DNA of 57,858 bases. Origin: Candidatus Poribacteria bacterium. GTDB taxonomy: Bacteria > Poribacteria > WGA-4E > PCPOR2b. The notes beneath the pieces are model-generated. The model ran no database searches. It was given only the letters and a program-made list of their open reading frames with translations, and was not told the origin of the DNA. The stretch covers positions 1 to 57,858 of the forward strand of contig JAJECO010000073.1 in assembly GCA_022822005.1 (NCBI GenBank), written 5' to 3'. Made by a program: the position numbers and the translations under genes. Below are positions 53,232-57,858 of this stretch, piece by piece. Numbering within the stretch: position 1 is the first letter of the stretch; every line of letters begins with the position of its first letter.

Positions 53232-53993
53232 TTAGAGTCCATGTTTCATTCGTTCTGATAACGCTGTTGCCTTGAGCAGATGGGTTGCGGCTTGCATTCT
53301 GATTTTTTCGTCCTCGCTATTAAGCAGATCCTGTAGGACGGCGATTACTTTTGGCGTGGCGGCGGACAGTGCGGTGATTTGGGTGTCGAGATACGCCTCA
53401 CGGGCTTCCTTTAGTTCCTTGATAAAATGTTTGTCTTGGTTACGCCATCGGTTGATTGTTTCTCTCCTTTTACCGAGTACCTCACCGACTTGGGCATCGG
53501 TTTTCCCTTCGACGATGAGCGGTATCGCTCGGACCTGATCATCATTCAAGGCTTTGTTCTCTACTTCGGGCTCCGGGGCTTCGTTGAATTTGTTTGGGAC
53601 ACCCTCTTTCATCTCCTTGAGTAGTAGATTAAAGGCGTTGTCGTCTGACCAACGGATGTCTTCCTGTACCCACTCCATTAGGGTGCCTTCTTTCAAGCCG
53701 ACGATGGCTTCGGTTTGGGCGTAGGAGATATTGGCAAAGACGAGTGCGGCGGCCTGTTTTTCTTCGGGGCTCGCTTCGATTCCTAAGCGGTGATCGGCTA
53801 TCTCCACAAGAAAAATTGGCAGGTTTTTCCACTGCGTAAGGAGTTCCGGTGTAATGCCGAGTGCGGCGGCGATTTCGTTTTCACTTGTCGCTTCCCAAAG
53901 TAGAGTGGCCTGCGTCTGTTTTTGGGTGAGGGACAATACGAATTCGTCTGTTGGGAGGGCTTCCGGTGTTGTGTTCTTTTTGGTTTTGCTCAT
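53232..53993 (-). CDS. Multi-helix-turn-helix protein (phBC6A51-type), DNA-binding
   Basis: A 253-residue protein with three likely HTH segments: LLWEATSENEIAAALGITPELLTQWKNLP (~33-60), VFANISYAQTEAIVGLKEGTLMEWVQEDIRW (~85-117), and IVEGKTDAQVGEVLGKRRETINRWRNQ (~157-185). It has a helical C-terminus. This layout resembles phage small-terminase-like/phBC6A51 HTH proteins. CAGGAAAC precedes the ATG. Directly upstream is a 10-bp-period repeat array, which is a natural binding target (inferred). It could be a regulator, a replication initiator or a phage remnant. Confidence 0.75.
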   Translation of the reverse strand: MSKTKKNTTPEALPTDEFVLSLTQKQTQATLLWEATSENEIAAALGITPELLTQWKNLPIFLVEIADHRLGIEASPEEKQAAALVFANISYAQTEAIVGLKEGTLMEWVQEDIRWSDDNAFNLLLKEMKEGVPNKFNEAPEPEVENKALNDDQVRAIPLIVEGKTDAQVGEVLGKRRETINRWRNQDKHFIKELKEAREAYLDTQITALSAATPKVIAVLQDLLNSEDEKIRMQAATHLLKATALSERMKHGL

Positions 53994-54030
53994 TGTGTTT
54001 CCTGTTCACTCGGATTTAAGGATTATCGGT

Positions 54031-54163
54031 CGGATGTCACAAAATGTCACAAAATGTCACATATTTTGCATATTTTTGTAACTGGTTGCTAAGATGTGCA
54101 GGATTAAAGGGAATTTGTTTATTCGGATGTCACAAAATGTCACATATTATCACATATCCTCAC
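54031..54163. repeat. Iteron-like array, 10-bp period (TGTCACAAAA type)
   Basis: TGTCAC occurs at 54035, 54045 and 54055, then again at 54128 and 54138, followed by diverged copies TATCAC (54148) and CCTCAC (54158), each exactly 10 bases apart. The 21-bp start of each cluster is identical (54031-54051 and 54124-54144). All copies face the same side of the helix. The array begins about 38 bases upstream of the multi-HTH start codon. Confidence 0.85.
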
Positions 54164-54180
54164 ATATTTTTTATTTGAGT

Positions 54181-54200
54181 GTGCGTTTTTGTGCGTTTTT
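54181..54200. repeat. Tandem 10-mer GTGCGTTTTT
   Basis: Two exact copies of GTGCGTTTTT at 54181-54190 and 54191-54200, followed by a partial GTGAG. The inverse complement (AAAAACGCAC) is 7/10 like AAAATGTCAC, so this may be a diverged, inverted part of the neighbouring array. Confidence 0.65.
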
Positions 54201-54587
54201 GTGAGGTGGTGTCTCTATAGAGATGCGCGTATTTGTCTGAATTAGGAGCCTTAGGTTTAAAAGATTCACAGGATTAGATCCAACGCTTAAACGGGTGTCG
54301 GGTAAAGGGTAATTGTCTTGTTGACGGTTCAGATGATAGATTTATCAAATGCAATTATCATTTTAACATATCGGTATAGTATATTGCAAGTGAAAATTCA
54401 GCCTATGAGCGGCCTATTTCGGCGGGTTAGATTTACTTTAGCAGCAGACCTTGGGGATTTGGTGCGCTAGCGGGGGCGAGCTAGTGCTGTTGGTAAGTCA
54501 CTTCATAGTCCGAATAGGAGTCTGGAGCGATAAATTACCCTTAAACCTACACCTTTGCTTCGGAATATGAATGACCTTGCGCTCCGC

Positions 54588-55760
54588 TTATTCCCATCTC
54601 TGAAGTAGTTCTTCAAGCTCAGCTTTTAGGCTTTCATCGCCAGATTGTTCCGCAAGTTTCAAGGCGATTTCAAAATCCTGTTTTACATCGCAAGAAAGTT
54701 TGACCTCTCCCTTGATAAGCCCTCGATTGAGGTAAGCTGCGGCAAAGTTGGGGTCGAGGTCAATAGCAGTATCAAGGTCAGCGATAGCGGATTCACGTTG
54801 TCCTAAGTTAGCTTTTGCTATCCCTTGACTAAGGTACGCTTCAGTAAAGTCAGGGTCGAGGCAGATAGCAATCTCACAATCAACAATGGCATCAGCGTAT
54901 TGCTCTATATGTAACTTCGCAACCCCTCGAAAATGGTAGAGATCGGCATAATCGGGGTTAGGACGGATAGCGGCATCGTAATCAGCAATAGCATCTGCAT
55001 ATCGTCCCAAGTCTGCCTTGACGAGTCCCCGATTGAGATAGGCATCGGCATAGTCGGATTCAAGGCTAATAGCGATATCAAAATCTCTTATTGCGGATTC
55101 ATGTTGTTCCAACTCTGATTTGGCAACCCCACGCTGAAGGTAAACGGCCGCATAATCGGGTTCAAGATCGATAACCGTGTCAAAATCTCTTATTGCGGAT
55201 TCATGTTGTCCCAATTCTAATTTGGCAACCCCACGCTGGAAGAAAGCTTCCTCAAAATAGGATTCAAGATCGATAGCTGTGTCGAAGTCGGTAATAGCAT
55301 CTTCATGGTCACCTATTTCTGCTTTTGCAACCCCTCGATAAAGGTAGATCTCTGCGACTTCCTCCTCGTCGGGCTCAAGTCGAATTGCAGCGTCGAAGTC
55401 GAGAATGGCAGCCTCATATTGTTCTAATCTGGCAAGAACCTGTCCACGCTGGAGGTAAGAACCCTCATTTGGATCGATTTCGATTGCTTTTGTATAGTCG
55501 GCAATGGCCTGATCAAGATTACCGCGACCACCGTGAGCCACGCCACGACCATGATAAGCACTGGCATAATTTGGATTGAGGTCAATCGCTTGGGTAAAAT
55601 CGGTAATGGCTTGCTGAAAATTACCCAAGGCAATGTGAGCCCCACCCCGGTTCAAATAGGCCTCGAAATCATTGGGATTGAGTTCTAATACGGCGTTATA
55701 ACGCTCAATATCCTCCTCGAATTTCATGCCAATATCTCTAAGATCTATAGTAATTTCCAT
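54588..55760 (-). CDS. TPR repeat protein (ten repeats)
   Basis: A 390-residue protein made almost wholly of 34-residue tetratricopeptide repeats; I count ten, each starting with a pattern like AYLNRGVAKAELGQ and ending AIxLxPDY. There is no signal peptide, so it is probably a cytoplasmic scaffold. Two adjacent repeats (DNA around 55079 and 55181, 102 bases apart) are nearly identical, a sign of recent duplication. GGAGG lies nine bases before the ATG. The C-terminal 40 residues (KLAEQSGDESLKAELEELLQRWE) are a capping helix. Confidence 0.92.
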   Translation of the reverse strand: MEITIDLRDIGMKFEEDIERYNAVLELNPNDFEAYLNRGGAHIALGNFQQAITDFTQAIDLNPNYASAYHGRGVAHGGRGNLDQAIADYTKAIEIDPNEGSYLQRGQVLARLEQYEAAILDFDAAIRLEPDEEEVAEIYLYRGVAKAEIGDHEDAITDFDTAIDLESYFEEAFFQRGVAKLELGQHESAIRDFDTVIDLEPDYAAVYLQRGVAKSELEQHESAIRDFDIAISLESDYADAYLNRGLVKADLGRYADAIADYDAAIRPNPDYADLYHFRGVAKLHIEQYADAIVDCEIAICLDPDFTEAYLSQGIAKANLGQRESAIADLDTAIDLDPNFAAAYLNRGLIKGEVKLSCDVKQDFEIALKLAEQSGDESLKAELEELLQRWE

Positions 55761-55914
55761 AAGTTTATTGCCTCCTAGTTGTCCATTTATAGGATAGGTC
55801 CAGTTTAGAGTTGATGCCTAGTTGAGAATTATTCCTCCGGGTATCAGTCAGTTGGGTGGCGATCCTGTTGAAATGATTCAAGACCAGAGTGAGGTTCGTA
55901 GCCATCGCAATAGA

Positions 55915-56100
55915 TTACAATTTTGGCTTCCGGGTATCTTTGAAGGCGGCGCCGGCGGCTTGGCTACCGATAGGAGCAGCGTAGTTGCGGTTAGAATTGA
56001 AGGGCGGATCGAGATAGATGAGATCGACGCTATCGCTATTCATTTCCCGCATGATGTGGAGGTTGTCACCGATGAAGATTGTTTTGTCTTTCCAGTTCAT
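55915..56100 (-). pseudogene. Truncated DNA methyltransferase (N-terminal fragment)
   Basis: Sixty-one residues that begin MNWKDKTIFIGDNLHIMREMNSDS and contain VDLIYLDPPFNSNRNY, the catalytic DPPF motif IV of N6-adenine/N4-cytosine methyltransferases of the type-III-like group. Intact family members run several hundred residues. Here the frame stops just after AAFKDT, and no continuation appears in any frame toward 55761. It is a remnant of a restriction or phage methylase. Confidence 0.8.
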
Positions 56101-56433
56101 TTTGGTTCCAGTCTGACCATGATCAAGTCATTTCGGCGTACTCGTCGCGCTATCTGCACAACGGAAACCGCGTCCCTTGCTCGCACCATCTGGGGAAGTT
56201 CTGTAGCAATCGGCGGGGTAGATACGCTGCCGGGAGTGCATAGTCCGTAGGGGTTAGGAGGCGGAGGTGAGGCATGCTTCTTAGTAGGAAATCCCTCACA
56301 GATTTTGACGACCTTTGGGATCATCCAGAGTTCCTGCCTGACCGCCTGTACTGATACAACGATAATCTGCTTGTAAATTGCGCGGAAGTCTGCGATAAAA
56401 ACAAAATCAATCCAACTATTGACTCTGAGATTA
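56101..56433. other. Degenerate region upstream of the methylase fragment
   Basis: 333 bases with two minus-strand open frames (56097-56324 and 56321-56533) that match no family I know. The first would overlap the methylase ATG by four bases. It contains a repeat-like stretch (GTAGGGGTTAGGAGGC near 56251). I see no convincing gene. Confidence 0.4.
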
Positions 56434-57003
56434 TCAATGGGTCAAGGTCTCTAAATAGACGTAAACCGTGGTAGATTCCCCGGTATCGTCCACCCACACC
56501 TGATGCATATGCCAATCGGTAATAAAATACCACCCGTCTGTCCAGCGGAGATGTTTTATCCGTTTATCTGGATCATACCCCAGTCGCCTTAGCGCGTCCA
56601 TCGGCGAGACATGTTTGATGAAACTCACGATAACCACATCAACGACTTCGCCAAAGAGTTGACTAAAATTAAGTATGATGTCGGGTTTCTTCCCTTCGTT
56701 TGTCATCTCACCATTCTCTATAGAATACACTCTACTCTCAACCGTGCCTCCGTCGGGGATTTGACCTTTTGCGATCTCCCAGCATTCTATCAGTGCAACA
56801 TAAGCATCTTCGTCGTTTTCTGCTGACAACCGACAATCCTGTATCATTTTGCACGGGACCATCTCCTTGAGCAGTTTGTCAGCTTTAGCGGGGCTCGCGC
56901 CAGCGAGTTTCTCCGCATCAATGACATACGGCACAGGTTTTACAGCACAACCCACGACCAATAAAAGCGGAAAGATGCTACAAAAAAGGATGGGGCGTAC
57001 CAT
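56434..57003 (-). CDS. Putative lipoprotein of unknown function
   Basis: A 189-residue protein with a lipoprotein signal MVRPILFCSIFPLLLVVGC (lipobox VVGC). The mature part includes AGASPAKADKLLKEMVPCKMIQDCRLSAENDEDAYVALIECWEIAKGQ, with three further cysteines, and a C-terminal strand-rich part HLRWTDGWYFITDWHMHQVWVDD. I recognise no family. The predicted location is a membrane surface. The ribosome binding site is AAGAG, ten bases before the ATG. Confidence 0.7.
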   Translation of the reverse strand: MVRPILFCSIFPLLLVVGCAVKPVPYVIDAEKLAGASPAKADKLLKEMVPCKMIQDCRLSAENDEDAYVALIECWEIAKGQIPDGGTVESRVYSIENGEMTNEGKKPDIILNFSQLFGEVVDVVIVSFIKHVSPMDALRRLGYDPDKRIKHLRWTDGWYFITDWHMHQVWVDDTGESTTVYVYLETLTH

Positions 57004-57075
57004 GTTTTCATCTCTTTAACGGGTGTTTTAGGTTATCGAATATTTCACCGGGGTGGTGCCCTGATAGAAGTTATC

Positions 57076-57330
57076 TTATTCGTTCAAGTTTTCAACTCGT
57101 CCTCGCACAAACCTCGCTTTTAATGTAATTCCAAGAACTAGCACTAAACTAATTCCAAACAGTGCAATAGCTGCCTGAGCCAAGCTAGGCTTAGGATATA
57201 TCCATGAAATTTCAATTGTTTTAGACAATAGCACCACTAGAGCTACAACGAAATATATCCAGAACATCCAAACCCAAAGTGTATGGGCGCTTAGGCTCTT
57301 TCCACCTGCTTTGACCCTTATCCTTCTCAA
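57076..57330 (-). CDS. Small two-helix membrane protein, hypothetical
   Basis: An 84-residue protein with two hydrophobic segments (TLWVWMFWIYFVVALVVLLS and AQAAIALFGISLVLVLGITL) and basic ends. The start is TTG 57330, with AGGA just upstream. It lies 37 bases after the next gene, so the two may be co-expressed. No family recognised; it is short and could be spurious. Confidence 0.45.
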   Translation of the reverse strand: MRRIRVKAGGKSLSAHTLWVWMFWIYFVVALVVLLSKTIEISWIYPKPSLAQAAIALFGISLVLVLGITLKARFVRGRVENLNE

Positions 57331-57367
57331 TTCATCCTGACCCCTGAATCGCTCAAGACCGATCGTT

Positions 57368-57658
57368 CTAAAATTTGTCTTCTAACTTATAAATTATTGA
57401 GTGTCTTATTTTAGATTTAGTCTCCATGATTTGGCATGAAATGCCCCAGAATGTCATTAACATTATTCCTCCCATAGGTGCCAACAGTGCAATCACCTCG
57501 TTCGTTCCACTGCTTTGCACATAGGGCGCACCCAACACAGCAATAGAGAGTGGGAGGATAATGCTTGTAAATCTATGGAGTAGACTATTTTCATGCTTCC
57601 AACTTGCGGTTTGCTCTCTGTAGCTTTCTATCAAAAGTGTTTCGTTCTTGTCTAACAT
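57368..57658 (-). CDS. Small membrane protein, hypothetical
   Basis: A 96-residue protein. An N-terminal soluble helix (LDKNETLLIESYREQTASWKHENSLLHRF) is followed by two membrane segments (TSIILPLSIAVLGAPYV and EVIALLAPMGGIMLMTFWGIS) and a basic C-terminus. The layout, soluble helix then two membrane helices, is shared by several small defence- or stress-associated membrane proteins, but I cannot assign it. AAGGA is ten bases before the ATG. Confidence 0.55.
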   Translation of the reverse strand: MLDKNETLLIESYREQTASWKHENSLLHRFTSIILPLSIAVLGAPYVQSSGTNEVIALLAPMGGIMLMTFWGISCQIMETKSKIRHSIIYKLEDKF

Positions 57659-57784
57659 AACATGAAATCCTTAATTTCTTCGTTTGTCCGATTTGCAAAT
57701 TTTACAACCTCTATATCTCATTTCCACAGCAGTGAAGTGCCATCGCTATCTCCTTGTGCAGAATTTATTAAACTAGCGCAAGTT

Positions 57785-57858
57785 GCACATGTCGCCCCTC
57801 TGGGGCTTGGACGAAGGGGCCTATCGCTCGGCTATAAACATGTCGCCCCGCTGGGGCT
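57785..57858 (+). repeat. Two-unit palindromic (REP-like) repeat, cut by the window end
   Basis: Unit 1 CACATGTC plus GCCCC/GGGGC stem (about 57786-57808) and unit 2 CTATAAACATGTC plus GCCCC/GGGGC stem (57832-57858), about 22 bases apart. The stem bases differ from the other copies (CCCC/GGGG instead of CTCC/GGAG) but pairing, order and spacing are kept. Confidence 0.75.

Larger units (their letters stand above)
53994..54587. other. Intergenic region with the iteron-like array and no gene
   Basis: 594 bases. The right two thirds (54205-54587) is AT-rich and shows no gene or clear signal. The left third holds the repeats listed separately. Base composition is lower in G+C than in the surrounding genes. 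Confidence 0.6.

Noticed and set aside
54031-54200. Possible CRISPR array
   Set aside because: The repeats are 10-bp phased boxes without unique spacers of 25-40 bases, and no cas genes are near.
56097-56533. Two minus-strand frames upstream of the methylase fragment
   Set aside because: Compositionally odd, no family motif, no convincing ribosome binding site; one overlaps the lipoprotein gene. Described as a degenerate region.

Overview
The window looks like a chromosomal contig from a Candidatus Poribacteria-like bacterium, probably a sponge-associated or marine heterotroph. That is my inference. It rests on the C-terminal NPFNPETWIPY sorting-type domain of the first protein, on the gene mix (phytanoyl-CoA dioxygenase, DUF3604, mandelate-racemase-like enzymes, Gfo/Idh, ThuA, TIGR03032, a TonB receptor), and on many short hairpin repeats between genes. 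Base composition is near-balanced and gene starts mostly carry GGAGG-type ribosome binding sites.

Layout. 1-1512: 3' end of a large surface protein with an Ig-like domain and a sorting-type C-terminus. 1587-12112 (minus): a likely seven-gene operon with a DUF3604 protein, a phytanoyl-CoA dioxygenase-family oxygenase, a complete soxBDAG set and an acyl-CoA synthetase. The SoxA-like subunit carries cysteines for two [2Fe-2S] clusters. 12584-15998 (plus): two enolase-superfamily enzymes and a TIM-barrel isomerase, a sugar-acid module. 16042-25171 (plus): the housekeeping core: promoter, tRNA-Pro, hom, thrC, lysC, yceD, rpmF, fabH, fabD, fabG, acpP, fabF. plsX is missing from its usual place.

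25480-27350 (minus): class III aminotransferase and VOC protein. 27743-34838 (plus): orphan MacB-type permease, DUF4432 epimerase-like protein, M16 peptidase and DUF3352-like lipoprotein. 34967-35350 (minus): a small HMA-domain lipoprotein whose first metal-binding Cys codon is an in-frame TGA followed at the right distance by a bacterial SECIS-like hairpin. This is a candidate selenoprotein and the most interesting item in the window. 35526-39614: a beta-propeller protein, then Gfo/Idh, HpcH/HpaI and Nmad3 genes. 40081-47471 (plus): a TPP-dependent enzyme, TonB receptor, metallophosphoesterase with an unusual C-terminal half, and a TIGR03032 protein carrying an apparent in-frame palindromic insertion. 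47762-53046: ThuA, an unrecognised gene, a 2-hydroxyacid dehydrogenase, an SDR and a D-threonine-aldolase/D-serine-dehydratase-like enzyme.

53232-57858 (mostly minus) is accessory DNA: a multi-HTH protein facing a 10-bp-period repeat array, a ten-repeat TPR protein, a truncated DNA methyltransferase, a lipoprotein and two small membrane proteins. A two-unit hairpin repeat with fixed order and spacing occurs at four places (13.8, 47.5, 50.7 and 57.8 kb). Family names come from reading motifs without a database search, so functions of the less familiar families are tentative.
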